From positions 2,864,079 through 2,928,078 of the forward strand of contig NZ_CP045920.1 in assembly GCF_009660225.1 (NCBI RefSeq): a DNA stretch of 64,000 nucleotides, read 5' to 3'. The position numbers and the translations under genes were made by a program. The stretch's first letter is position 1; the number at the start of each line of letters is the position of its first letter. The notes beneath the pieces are model-generated. The model was not told the DNA's origin. It saw nothing but the letters and a program-made list of their open reading frames with translations, and searched no databases. This DNA comes from Pseudactinotalea sp. HY158 (GTDB taxonomy: Bacteria > Actinomycetota > Actinomycetes > Actinomycetales > Beutenbergiaceae). Shown in pieces: positions 1 through 9,503 of this stretch.

Positions 1-449
1 TGCCGATGTTCACCGCCGCGCAGAACATCGCCCTGCCCTCGCAGCTGGCCGGCCGCCGCCTCGACCACGAGTGGTACCTCACCCTCGTGGAGACCCTCGG
101 GCTGACCGACCGGCTCGGGCACAAGCCGCACGAGCTCTCCGGCGGGCAGCAGCAGCGCGTCGCCATCGCCCGGGCCCTCTCGACCCGGCCCGACGTCGTG
201 TTCGCCGACGAGCCGACCGGGAACCTCGACTCCCGCTCGGGCACCGAGGTGCTCGCGTTCCTGCGGCGCTCCGTGCGCGAGCTGGGCCAGACGATCGTCA
301 TGGTGACCCACGACCCGGCGGCCGCGGCCTATGCGGACGAGGTCGTGCTCATCGCGGACGGCCGGGTCGCCGGCACGATCTCCCACCCCACCCCGGAGTC
401 GGTGCTCGCGGGCCTCGACGCGCTGCGTGCCCCGGAGGCGGTCGCCTGA
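1..449 (+). CDS. ABC transporter ATP-binding protein, C-terminal part (cut by window start)
   Basis: This is the nucleotide-binding subunit of an exporter-type ABC transporter of the MacB/LolD group. It would hydrolyse ATP at the cytoplasmic face to drive the FtsX-like permease that follows. Visible parts are the signature motif SGGQQQRVAIARAL, the Walker B segment VVFADEPTGNLD and the H-loop histidine in MVTHD. The Walker A motif lies before the window edge, so the true start is not seen. The stop codon overlaps the permease start (ATGA at 449), which implies translational coupling. The substrate cannot be inferred. Confidence 0.93.
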   Translation, partial: PMFTAAQNIALPSQLAGRRLDHEWYLTLVETLGLTDRLGHKPHELSGGQQQRVAIARALSTRPDVVFADEPTGNLDSRSGTEVLAFLRRSVRELGQTIVMVTHDPAAAAYADEVVLIADGRVAGTISHPTPESVLAGLDALRAPEAVA

Positions 450-2968
450 TGTTCGCGATCACGCTCCACCACATGCGCACCGGCTGGGCCCGGCTCGCCG
501 CGGCGGGCCTGGCGATCGTGCTCGGCACCGCGTTCGTGGCCGCGACGCTGCTCGCCGGGCAGACCATGCGCAACACCGCCTACCAGTCCTTCACGGCCGC
601 CTACGCCGGCAGCGACCTCGTGGTCACCGGCCATCCCCTCGGCGACGAGCAGTTCGAGCGGATCGCGGCGACGGACGGCGTCGAGGCCGCCCGGCCCCGG
701 ACCTACGTGGGCATGGAGGTGAGCGCCCGGAACCGGTCCGAATGGGTCGGCATCGAGTCCGCCGCCCCACTGCCACGGATGCGCACCGGCACGCTCGAGT
801 CCGGCGAGTTCCCGCGCGCCGACGATCAGGTCGCGGTCTCCGCGGGGCTGGCCTCCCGGCTCGAGCTCTCCCTCGGCGACCGGCTCGACTACCTCTCCCC
901 CGTCGACGACACACGCCACAGCGCCACGGTCGTCGGGATCACCGCGAGCGCGACGAGCTTCTTCGATGCCGGCGCCGACCTCGTGCTCCCCGCGGACCGG
1001 TTCCGGCAGGTCGTGCCCGCCGACTCCTTCGACTCGATCGCCGTCGCGCTCGACCCGGCCGCCGGCCCGGACCTCGCCGGCGTGCAGTCGGACCTCACCT
1101 CCGAGCTCGGCCCGGAGGTCCAGGTGCGCACGATGACCGAGTTCGCGCAGGACACGACCGCGGGCCTGACCGGCGACGCCGACACGTTCACCACGCTCCT
1201 GCTCGCGTTCGCCGCCGTGGCCCTCGCGGTCGCGGCGCTCGTGATCACGAACACGTTCACCGTGCTCGTGGCACAGCGCACCCGGCTGCTCGCCCTCCTG
1301 CGGGCCATCGGCGCGACCCGGTGGCAGGTGCGCCGGTCCGTGCTCACCGAGGCGGCCCTGCTCGGGGTCGGGGCCTCCGCCGTCGGGATCGGTCTGGGCA
1401 TCGGCGTGGTCGAACTCGGCGCCCGGCTCCTCAGCCCGCACCTCCCGGGCATCGACGTGGCCGCGGCCGTGGGCATCACGCCCGCGACGATCATCGCCCC
1501 GCTGCTCACCGGTCTGGCCGTGACGTTCGTCGCGTGCTGGCTCCCCGCCCGCAACGCCACCCGGGTCTCCCCCCTGGCGGCGCTGCGACCCCTCGACGGC
1601 ACGCGCACCGCGGGCAGGCTCCGCGCCGGGATCGCCCTCGCGCTCGTGCTCATCGGGGCGGTCATGCTCGTCGGCGGCGTGCTCGTGGCCACCCGGTCCG
1701 AACCGGCGACCGGGCCCGAGGTCGGGCTGCTGCTCGGGATCCCCGGCGGGTTCATCTCCGTCTTCGGGATCCTCCTCGGGGCCGTCTACGTCGTGCCGGC
1801 CGTGGTGCGCCTCCTCGGTCGCCTCGGTGGGGGCTCCGTGGCGGGCCGGATCGCCACCGAGAACGCCATCCGGAACCCGCGCCGCACGGCCACGACCACG
1901 AACGCGCTCGTCATCGGGGTGGCGCTCGTGGCGATGATGAGCACGGGCGCGGCCACGGGCCAGCGCGCACTCGAGGAGGAGCTCACGTCGAACTTCCCGG
2001 TCGACCTGAGCGCGGCGACCGTCGATCAGACCCTCGCCCTCACGCCCGACCAGCGCGACGCCGTCACTGCGCTCGAGGGGATCGACGCGCTGAGCTTCGG
2101 GCGCGCGGAGTGGATCGAGGCCGCCGCGGACGGCGCCGACGACGCCGGCCCCACGCTCGCGCTCACGGCCCCGGCGGACGCGCGATCCGTGCTCCAGAAC
2201 CCGGGCGACCTCGCCGGCCTGGACGATCGCACCGTGCTCATCGGGAACACGAGCGCCCGGATGCTCGGCCTGTCCGCCGGCGACGGCCTGCGCCTCGGCG
2301 GCCGCGACGGGATCGAGGTCACCGTGCTCGTCAACTCCTACGACGGCGCCTCCGCGATCGCCACCCCCGCTCTCATGACCGAGATCGCACCGGAGGTGCC
2401 CGAGAACGTGGCCTGGCTCGCGCTGGCCGACGGCGCCGACCCGCTCGAGGTCGGGGAGAGCCTGAACGAGGCCCTGGCCCGGATCAGCGAGACCGATCCG
2501 GAGGCGCCGCTCGTCGCGGTCGAGGGCAGCGCGCTCGAGCGGGTCTCCTTCGCGCAGGTGATCGACACGCTCCTGGCGGTGGTGCTCGGCCTGCTCGCCG
2601 TGGCGGTGGTCATCGCGCTCGTGGGCGTGGCGAACACGCTCGCGCTCTCGGTGCTCGAGCGGCGGCGGGAGTCGGCGGTGCTGCGGGCCATGGGCCTGAC
2701 CCGCGGTCAGCTGCGGGCGATGCTGGCGGTCGAGGGGGTGCTCATCGCCGGGGTCGGCACGATCATCGGGCTGATCGCCGGGATCGCGTACGGCTGGGCG
2801 GGCGCGGCCGTGATGCTCGGGCAGCTCGGGCACGTCTCCCTCGTGATCCCCTGGGGCACGGTCGGGGCGGTCGTCGTCGTGGCGGTGGCCGCGGGACTGC
2901 TCGCCTCGGTGCTGCCCGCCCGCAGCGCCGTGCGCACGTCCCCGGTCGAGGCCCTCGCCGAGGAGTGA
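449..2968 (+). CDS. FtsX-like ABC transporter permease (839 aa)
   Basis: Membrane subunit of a MacB-like ABC exporter, partner of the ATPase whose stop it overlaps. It has the duplicated FtsX architecture. A membrane anchor near residues 15-40 is followed by an extracytoplasmic domain. Three helices around residues 250-370 contain the LLRAIGATRWQVRRSVLTEA coupling segment. A second anchor, a second extracytoplasmic domain and three terminal helices with the matching LRAMGLTRGQLRAMLAVEG segment follow. The length suits actinobacterial permeases of this class. The start is fixed by the ATGA overlap. Members export peptides, lipids or antibiotics, but the substrate here is unknown. Confidence 0.92.
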   Translation: MFAITLHHMRTGWARLAAAGLAIVLGTAFVAATLLAGQTMRNTAYQSFTAAYAGSDLVVTGHPLGDEQFERIAATDGVEAARPRTYVGMEVSARNRSEWVGIESAAPLPRMRTGTLESGEFPRADDQVAVSAGLASRLELSLGDRLDYLSPVDDTRHSATVVGITASATSFFDAGADLVLPADRFRQVVPADSFDSIAVALDPAAGPDLAGVQSDLTSELGPEVQVRTMTEFAQDTTAGLTGDADTFTTLLLAFAAVALAVAALVITNTFTVLVAQRTRLLALLRAIGATRWQVRRSVLTEAALLGVGASAVGIGLGIGVVELGARLLSPHLPGIDVAAAVGITPATIIAPLLTGLAVTFVACWLPARNATRVSPLAALRPLDGTRTAGRLRAGIALALVLIGAVMLVGGVLVATRSEPATGPEVGLLLGIPGGFISVFGILLGAVYVVPAVVRLLGRLGGGSVAGRIATENAIRNPRRTATTTNALVIGVALVAMMSTGAATGQRALEEELTSNFPVDLSAATVDQTLALTPDQRDAVTALEGIDALSFGRAEWIEAAADGADDAGPTLALTAPADARSVLQNPGDLAGLDDRTVLIGNTSARMLGLSAGDGLRLGGRDGIEVTVLVNSYDGASAIATPALMTEIAPEVPENVAWLALADGADPLEVGESLNEALARISETDPEAPLVAVEGSALERVSFAQVIDTLLAVVLGLLAVAVVIALVGVANTLALSVLERRRESAVLRAMGLTRGQLRAMLAVEGVLIAGVGTIIGLIAGIAYGWAGAAVMLGQLGHVSLVIPWGTVGAVVVVAVAAGLLASVLPARSAVRTSPVEALAEE

Positions 2969-3004
2969 GCGCCTCGAGTGAGCGACTCGAGTGAGCGACT
3001 CGGG
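2966..3004. repeat. short tandem repeat of GAGTGAGCGACTC
   Basis: Just after the permease stop, a 14-base unit containing GAGTGAGCGACTC is repeated, the first copy being imperfect. The unit is partly self-complementary and could form a small hairpin, but no T-run follows. The next 95 bases up to the FHA gene contain nothing recognisable. Confidence 0.5.
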
Positions 3005-3100
3005 GGCGCCGGTGACCGGCTCGTCCACAGCCTGACCCGGCGTCCACAGTCCGCCCCGGCGTGCCGGCGAGCGCGCCGGGGCGCGGTGTGTCCTGGGGCC

Positions 3101-6100
3101 ATGAGGAATCCGGTCGTGCACGCCCACGTCGCGGTCGTCGGCGGCCCCGATCCCGGCTGGATCGCCGCGCTCCCGGCCGGCGGGGAGCAGGTCGTGCTCG
3201 GGCGCGGCGAGGAGGCCACGCTCCGGGTGGCCGATCCGCTGCTCTCGCGTCGGCATTGCCTCCTGCGGGTGCGGGGGCGGCACGTGCAGGTGCGCGACTG
3301 CGGCTCGGCGAACGGCACCCGGGTGCGCCGGGCCGGGATCTGGCTGCCCGTGCCCCGGGGGCGCTGGCTCCGGCTCGGTGCGGGCGGCCTCGTGCGCGCC
3401 GGGGAGACCCGGCTGCAGCTGCGCTCCGGGCAGGAGCCGGAGGCCGGCTCCCCCGCGTCGCCGGGAGCGGGGATGCTGCTGCCCCTCGTGTTCTCGGCGG
3501 GCACGATGCTCATGTTCCTGTTCACCGGTCGCGGCGGTGCGCTGCGCTGGGTGCTGCTCGGGGCGCTCGTGGCGATGGTCGTGGGCACGGTCGCGGTGCC
3601 GCGGTGGCGGCAGCGGCGCCGCGACCGGACCGAGGCGGATCGGCCCCGGCCGCCGCCGCTCGTCGATCCCGCCGCCGCGCTGGCCATGGCGGGCCGGCCG
3701 TGGCCCACGGTCGGCACCCGCCTCGAGCTCGGCCGGGCGGACGCGCGCCGGGCGCACGCCCCACGCCGGCGGCGGCACCGGTGGGAATCGGTCGACCTGC
3801 CGCGGCCGGGGGCGGGATCGCGGTGTGCGGCGCCCCGGAGGCGGCCGGCTCCCTCGCACGCTGGCTGCTCGGTCAGCTCCTGCTCACCCGCGCCGACGTG
3901 ACCTTCCGGGTCCCGCCCGGCTGGGGCCTCGCCGGGCACGCCACCGTCCCCACGTCCGGGACGGGCCCGGTGGCGGGTTCGGGCGGCCTGCACATCGCGG
4001 TCACGGAGGATCCGGCGGCGCCCCCGCGCACCGGCGCGGTCACGATCGTCGTGTGCCCCGCCGCCTCGCAGGCCCCGCGGTGGTGCAGCCGGGTGATCCC
4101 GGTCGCCGACGATCACGATCGCCGGGTCCGACTGCCGTGGCTGCGGCACGTGCTCACGCTCCTGCCCGCGGCCGCCGGGGCGCTGCCGACCGAGGCCCTG
4201 CTGCCCGCGGTGCTCGGGCCGGCCGAACCGGACGCGATCCGGCGAGACTGGCGCGATCCCCCGGCGGGGCTCGCGGCCCCGGTGGGCGTGCGGCAGGATC
4301 CCGACACCGGCCGGCTCGTGCCCGCCCGGGTCGATCTGGCCGCGGAGGGGCCGCACGCGCTCGTGGCCGGCACGACCGGATCGGGCAAGTCCGAGCTGCT
4401 CCTCAGCTGGCTGCTCGCCCTCGCCCGCGGCCACCCGCCGAGCCGCCTCTCGCTCATCCTCGTGGACTACAAGGGCGGCGCCACCTTCGGTGAGCTCGCG
4501 GGCCTGCCCCACGTGGCCGGCGTGCTCACCGACCTCGACCCGCCCGGAACGGCCCGGGCGCTGGCCGGGCTGCGCGCGGAGGTCCAGCGGCGCGAGCGGC
4601 TCCTCGCCGAGACCGGGGCGGCCGACCTGCTCGAGCACCACGCCCGCCTCGGCCGCGGCCTGCCCGGCACGCCGCTGTGCCGCCTCCTGCTCGTGGTGGA
4701 CGAGTTCCGGGCCATGTCCGAGGAACATCCCGACGTGCTCGACGAGCTCGTGCGGCTCGCCGCCCAGGGCCGCTCCCTCGGCCTCCACCTCGTGCTCGCC
4801 ACGCAGCGCCCGGGCGGCGCGGTGGGGGCCGAGATCCGGGCGAACATCGCCGTGCGGCTGTGCCTGCGGGTGCTCGAGGAGGGCGATTCGGTCGACGTGC
4901 TCGGCGAGCCGGGCGCGGCGCGACTACCGCCCGTGCCGGGCCGGTTCCTGCTGCGCGCCGGCACGCCGGCCGAGGTGCAGTCCTTCTGGGTCGGCCCGCC
5001 GCACGCGGGGTACGTGCCGCGCCTCGTCGCCGCGCTCACCGGCGCCGCCCGAGCCACCGAGTCCGGCGGGGCGTACCGGCCATGGGCGCCGGAGCTGCCG
5101 GACCGGGCCCGCGCGCTCCCGCCCGTGGCACCGTGGCCCACTCCGGCCCCGGGGCCGCCGGCACCGGGCGGCGAGCTGCCGCTGCTCGTCGTGGACGTCA
5201 CCGACGAGCAGCGGCTCGGCCACTGGGCGCTGCCCGCCGGGGAGGTGCTGGTCGTCGCGGGCCGCCGCAGCGGCCGCACGACCGCGGCGGCCACGCTCGC
5301 CCGGGCCGCACTCGACCGCGGCGTCGTCACCCACCTGCTCGGCCGGGACCTGCCCGGCCCGGCCGCGCCCCACCCGGCCGCCCCCTGGCTGGGCACGACG
5401 GGAGAGGCGGGCGACGTCGTCCTCGCGCGACGCCTGCTCGGGATCCTCACGGAGGAGCCGCGCACCCGCCCGGAGCTGCTCGTGCTCGACGACGCGGCCG
5501 CCCTCGAGCGCGCGATCGACGAGCGGCTCGGGCCCGGCTGCGGCGCCGAGGCCGTGACCGAGCTGCTGCGCTCGGCGCGGGGCAACGGCCTCGGCCTCGT
5601 GCTCACGAGCGAGCTGCCGCTGCCGCGGTGGGCGCAGCCGGCCGATCACCGGCTCGTGCTCACCGGGGGCGAGCCGGACCTGCAGCTGCTCGCCGGGGTG
5701 CCGAAGGCGTGGGCGGGGCACGCCCCACGCGGCCGGGGCACGCTCCTGTCGGGCGGGCGGGCGATCCGCGGGCAGGTGCTGCTCCCGCTCGAGGGACCCG
5801 GGCCGGCCGGTCGAGTGGATCCGCCGCCCCTGCGGCTGCGGCCCGTGCCGGCGCTCGTGGACCTGCCCGCGGCGGCGGCTCGAGCGTCCGGGCGAGCCGG
5901 GTGGGTGGTCGTCGGTCTGGGTGGGGACGACGCAGCCCCCGTGCTCGCGCCGGTCACGCCCGGGCAGGTGCTCACCGTCGTGGGCGGGCCCGGCCGGGGC
6001 CGGACCACGGCGGCGACCACGATCGGGCGCCGGGTGGCCGAGGCGGGCGGCGAGGTCTCGTTCGGGAGCGCGGGCGGGCGAACTCCGGTCGCGGGCGGCC

Positions 6101-6441
6101 TGCTCGTCCTCGACGACGTGGACCGCACCCCCGCGGCGACGCTCGACGAGGGGATGGCGTGGCTGACCGGCGGCGGCGCGGTCGTGGTGACGACCCGGCC
6201 GGACGGGCTCGTGAGCGGCTTCCATCCGCTGCTCGCGCGGGCCCGTGACGGGGCGATGCTCGTGCTCGGGCCCGTCCCGGCCGCACTCACGGGCGTGGAC
6301 GTGCGGCCCTGGCTCGGGGGCCGCCGGCCGGGCCGCGGCGTGCTCGCGCTCGGCGGCCGGGCGATCCCGGTGCAGGTCGACCGTGCCGGTGGGTCGGGTG
6401 GATCGAGTGGGTCGGGCGGTCTCGGGGACTCAGTCCCGTGA
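3101..6441 (+). pseudogene. FHA-FtsK/SpoIIIE-type ATPase (EssC-like), frame broken near 3760-3785
   Basis: The sequence encodes one long protein in two frames. The first frame, from ATG 3101, gives an FHA phosphopeptide-binding domain (GRGEEATLRVADPLLSRRHC, then CGSANGTRV; residues about 20-110) and two membrane segments (about 127-175). The second frame, open from about 3760 to 6441, gives three FtsK-type ATPase modules. Module 1 is intact: Walker A GTTGSGKSELL and Walker B LLLVVDEFRAM. Modules 2 (GRRSGRTTA) and 3 (GGPGRGRTTA) have degenerate P-loops. The order FHA, two helices, three ATPases is that of EssC/EccC motors of type VII secretion. No WXG100 or other secretion gene is nearby. A one-base shift in a GC-rich run joins the halves, so a sequencing error is possible. 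Alternatively they are two genes. Confidence 0.8.
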
Positions 6442-6873
6442 GCCGGCCGCCGGCCCGAGGGTTCGAGCGGTCGCCGCCAACGCGGCCGGGGTGAGCAGGG
6501 TGACGAGCACGACGACGCTCAGCGCGAGGGCCGTGGCGGCCACGGCCGCCGGCAGCAGTCCCCACATCGTGGCCACGGTGATCCCCTGGAGCAGCTGCCA
6601 CGTCACGACCGGGCCGCGACCCCAGCGGTGCCCGCGCCACAGCCCTCGCACCCCGAGGCCGACGAGCCCGGCGAACAGCAGCAGCGTCACGGCCATCGCG
6701 ATGCCGTACGGCAGCGAATCGGCTCCGCCCTCGGGCCGGTCGACGAGCATCCACACCGCCGCCCCGACGAGGGCGACCACCTCGGCGGCGGCGCCGGCGA
6801 GGCCGACCAGGAGCGGGACGGGGCGAGAGGTAAGGGAGGTATGGGAGGTGTGGGAGGCGGGCACGCACGTCAC
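6430..6873 (-). CDS. small integral membrane protein, unknown function
   Basis: The protein is about 147 residues with four predicted membrane helices: PLLVGLAGAAAEVVALVGAAVWML, a helix through MAVTLLLFAGLVGLGV, a helix around TWQLLQGITVATMWGLL, and AVAATALALSVVVLVTLLTPAAL. I chose the GTG at 6873. The frame stays open to an ATG at 6960, but that extension is basic, repetitive and poorly conserved in character. Its 3' end overlaps the convergent FtsK-like gene by 12 bases. Similar small membrane proteins are common next to actinobacterial housekeeping genes, but no function is known to me. Confidence 0.7.
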   Translation of the reverse strand: MTCVPASHTSHTSLTSRPVPLLVGLAGAAAEVVALVGAAVWMLVDRPEGGADSLPYGIAMAVTLLLFAGLVGLGVRGLWRGHRWGRGPVVTWQLLQGITVATMWGLLPAAVAATALALSVVVLVTLLTPAALAATARTLGPAAGSRD

Positions 6874-7067
6874 TCTAGTTCCCCGGGCCGGGGCCACTGC
6901 GGGCCGGGCCGTGCGGTGGCCGGGCCGTGCGGTGGGCGGAGAGGCCGGGAGATGTAGCACACCTCACGATCTCGCGCAGTGAGAGACCTCTCAGGGCGAA
7001 AACGAAAATGGGACCCGCTAGCTCTTGTGCGTCATTGGTCGGACATGTGAAAGTAGTCGTTGGTTCA

Positions 7068-7097
7068 TTGACTTTACGTCAGGACGACACCTAAGTT
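7068..7097 (+). promoter_or_regulatory. candidate whiB1 promoter
   Basis: TTGACT (7068-7073) and CTAAGT (7091-7096) are separated by 17 bases and lie about 35 bases before the whiB1 start. The flanking 7000-7065 stretch is clearly richer in A+T than its surroundings. Assigned from sequence only. Confidence 0.45.
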
Positions 7098-7131
7098 CCG
7101 TACCTGACTCACGCCCAAGGAGAAGTGGCTG

Positions 7132-7380
7132 ATGGATTGGCGTCACGAGGCAGCATGCCTGACGGAAGACCCCGAACTGTTCTTCCCGATCGGCAACACC
7201 GGCCCCGCCCTGGTCCAGATCGAAGAGGCGAAGGCCGTCTGCAAGCGGTGCCCGGTGGTCGACACGTGCCTCAAGTGGGCCATCGACTCCGGCCAGGACG
7301 CCGGCGTGTGGGGTGGCATGTCGGAGGACGAGCGCCGCGCCCTCAAGCGCCGCACGGCCCGGGCACGTCGCGCCCGCTGA
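7132..7380 (+). CDS. whiB1: WhiB-family iron-sulfur transcription factor, WhiB1 type
   Basis: An 82-residue WhiB protein with the four cluster-ligating cysteines C9, C37, C40 and C46, the turn motif GVWGGMSEDERRALKRR and a basic C-terminus for DNA binding. The start MDWRHEAACLTEDPELFFP and the whole length match mycobacterial WhiB1 / Streptomyces WblE. WhiB1 binds a [4Fe-4S] cluster that reacts with nitric oxide, and it partners the primary sigma factor SigA. A good ribosome site (AAGGAG) precedes the ATG. It converges with pdtaS, the same arrangement I recall for Rv3219 and Rv3220c in M. tuberculosis. The orthology assignment is therefore strong. Confidence 0.95.
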   Translation: MDWRHEAACLTEDPELFFPIGNTGPALVQIEEAKAVCKRCPVVDTCLKWAIDSGQDAGVWGGMSEDERRALKRRTARARRAR

Positions 7381-7410
7381 GCCGTACCGCCGTGCCGGCG
7401 GCCGTCGGGG

Positions 7411-8871
7411 CTAGTCGCGCACCTCGCCCAACCCGACGGTCAGTTGCACGCGGGTGCCGCCGTCTGGACTGTTCTGCCAGTCGATCGTGCCGTCCAGTTC
7501 CGTGTCGACGAGGGTCTTGACGATCTGAGTGCCGAGGCCGCGGCCGATGCCGTCGCCGGTGCCGACCCCGTCGTCGCTCACGGTCACGTGGAGCATCCCG
7601 GCCTCGCGGTGCGAGGAGATCGTCACGGTCCCCCCGCTCGTGGCGAGGCCGTGCTCGACCGCGTTCGTCACCAGTTCGGTGAGCACGACCGCGAGCGCGG
7701 TCGCCTTGGTGGCCCGGATGACGCCGAACCTGCCCTCGCGCACGTAGTCGATGTGCACGTTGTTCGCGGTGGCGACGTCGGCGGCGAGGCTGAGCGCCCG
7801 CCCGAAGACGCTGTCGAAGTCGACGGTCTCGTCGATGGTCTGGGAGAGGGCCTCGTGCACGGTCGCGATCGTGGCCACGCGGCGCATCGCCTCCTCCAGT
7901 GCCGTGCGCGCCTCCTCCGAGGACGTCCGCCGCGCCTGCAGTCGCAGGAGCGCCGCCACGGTCTGCAGGTTGTTCTTCACGCGGTGGTGGATCTCGCGGA
8001 TCGTCGCGTCCTTGGTCATGAGCTCGCGCTCGCGGCGCCGCAGTTCGGAGACGTCCCGCGCGAGCAGCACGGCACCGACCCGCTGCCCCAGCTCGGTCAC
8101 CGGAACGGCACGAAGTGAGAGCGCCACCCCCCGGGCCTCGAGCTCGGTGCGCCAGGCGGCCCGGCCCATGACCACGAGCGGGAGCGATTCGTCGACCTCG
8201 CGCGAGTGCTCGATCAGCGGCGTGGTCACCTCGGCGAGCGACTGCCCGACGATCTCGCCGGTCACCCCGACGCGGTGAAACGCCGAGAGCGCGTTCGGGC
8301 TGGCGTAGAGCACCTCCCCCTCGCCGTTGAGGCGGATGAGGCCGTCGCCTACGCGAGGTGCGCCGCGTCGTCGTCCCGTCGCGGCCCCGGGCACCGGGAA
8401 CTCGCCGCGGGCGATCATGCCGCACAGCTCATCGGCGGACTCGACGTAGTTGATCTCGAGGCGGCTCGGCGTGCGGCTGGCACCCAGGTGGGTCTCGCGG
8501 GCGATGACCGCGATCGTGCGCCCGTTGCGCACCACCGGCACCGCCTCCTCGCGGATCGCGTACGAGCCGGTCCACCGGGCCTCGACGACCCGGATGATCT
8601 CGCGCTTCTTGGCGGCCTCGTCGAGGGTCGGCACGAATCCGCGCGGCGCGACCGAGCCGACGATGTCCTCGTGGTGGACGGTCGCGCCGGTCGACGGGCG
8701 GCAGTGGGCGATGGCGACGTAGTCCCCGCCCTCGACGGGAAGCCACAGCACGAGGTCGGCGAACGCCAGATCGGAGATGATCTGCCAATCCCCGACCAAC
8801 AGGTGCAGCCAGTCGGCGTCGGCACCGTCGCCCGTGCCGTGCCGTTGGATCAGATCGCTCATCGTGGACAC
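7411..8871 (-). CDS. pdtaS: sensor histidine kinase PdtaS (HisKA_2 family)
   Basis: A 486-residue cytosolic histidine kinase without membrane helices. An N-terminal GAF-like domain (about 10-150) is followed by a PAS domain (about 175-285), the HisKA_2 phosphoacceptor region KDATIREIHHRVKNNLQTVA with histidine 295, and a HATPase domain with TELVTNAVEHGLA and DDGVGTGDGIGRGLG. This order and the near-identical phosphoacceptor box are those of mycobacterial PdtaS. PdtaS phosphorylates the ANTAR antiterminator PdtaR. No pdtaR-like gene is in the window, as is usual. The stop lies 30 bases from the convergent whiB1 stop. Confidence 0.93.
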   Translation of the reverse strand: MSTMSDLIQRHGTGDGADADWLHLLVGDWQIISDLAFADLVLWLPVEGGDYVAIAHCRPSTGATVHHEDIVGSVAPRGFVPTLDEAAKKREIIRVVEARWTGSYAIREEAVPVVRNGRTIAVIARETHLGASRTPSRLEINYVESADELCGMIARGEFPVPGAATGRRRGAPRVGDGLIRLNGEGEVLYASPNALSAFHRVGVTGEIVGQSLAEVTTPLIEHSREVDESLPLVVMGRAAWRTELEARGVALSLRAVPVTELGQRVGAVLLARDVSELRRRERELMTKDATIREIHHRVKNNLQTVAALLRLQARRTSSEEARTALEEAMRRVATIATVHEALSQTIDETVDFDSVFGRALSLAADVATANNVHIDYVREGRFGVIRATKATALAVVLTELVTNAVEHGLATSGGTVTISSHREAGMLHVTVSDDGVGTGDGIGRGLGTQIVKTLVDTELDGTIDWQNSPDGGTRVQLTVGLGEVRD

Positions 8872-8958
8872 CGCCCCAGCCTAGGGGTCGGTTAGCCTTG
8901 CGTTCGCACGCCGATCATCCGCCGGCCCGCCGGCGGATCCCGAGAGCCGAGGAGCCCC

Positions 8959-9456
8959 ATGCGTTTCGACGCGACGATCACCTATCCAGCCCCCGCCGAC
9001 CGGGTGGCCGCGATGCTCGCCGATCCCGAGTACGTGCGGCGCAAGGTCGCGGCGTCCGGCGCCACGAACCCGTCCCAGGACATCACGGGCGACGCCGGCG
9101 GGGACTTCACCGTGTCGACGACGCGGACCATGCCGGCCGACCTCATCCCGGAGCGGTACCGCAAATTCGTGCCCGGCGGGGTGACCATGACCTTCGTCGA
9201 GACCTGGTCCGTGCCCGCCTCCGACGGCGCCCGCACCGGCACGCTCACCCTGACGATCGCCGGGGCCCCGGCCAAGGCGGCTGGCACGTCGACCCTGCGA
9301 CCGACCGGCCAGGGCTGCGAGCTGTCCTACACCGGCGACGTCAAGGTGCGGCTGCCGATCGTCGGCGCGAGCATCGAGTCCGCGGCCGTGCGCGCGGTCG
9401 AGCGGGCCATGAGCGTCGAGCGCGAGGTCGGCCTGGAGTGGCTCGGCGAGGCCTGA
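8959..9456 (+). CDS. DUF2505 / SRPBCC-fold protein
   Basis: A 165-residue protein that opens MRFDATITYPAPADRVAAMLADPEYVRRK, the usual start of DUF2505 proteins. These have a START/SRPBCC-like lipid-binding fold. The closing segment (VGASIESAAVRAVERAMSVE) is also typical. It has no signal peptide, so it is cytosolic. An AGGAG ribosome site lies six bases before the ATG. It is divergent from pdtaS. The ligand and role are unknown. Confidence 0.85.
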   Translation: MRFDATITYPAPADRVAAMLADPEYVRRKVAASGATNPSQDITGDAGGDFTVSTTRTMPADLIPERYRKFVPGGVTMTFVETWSVPASDGARTGTLTLTIAGAPAKAAGTSTLRPTGQGCELSYTGDVKVRLPIVGASIESAAVRAVERAMSVEREVGLEWLGEA

Positions 9457-9503
9457 CCCTCGTCATTTCGACCCGGCAGTCGGGCCCGACCGCGGGCCGG
9501 GTG

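Noticed and set aside
329-3859. Very long open frame on the minus strand opposite the ABC permease and FHA gene
   Set aside because: Arginine-, proline- and glycine-rich shadow translation typical of 73% G+C DNA. The plus-strand frames carry clear domains.
7021-7060. CRP-like site (TGTGA) upstream of whiB1
   Set aside because: Only one half-site (7046-7050) is convincing; the other half does not match.
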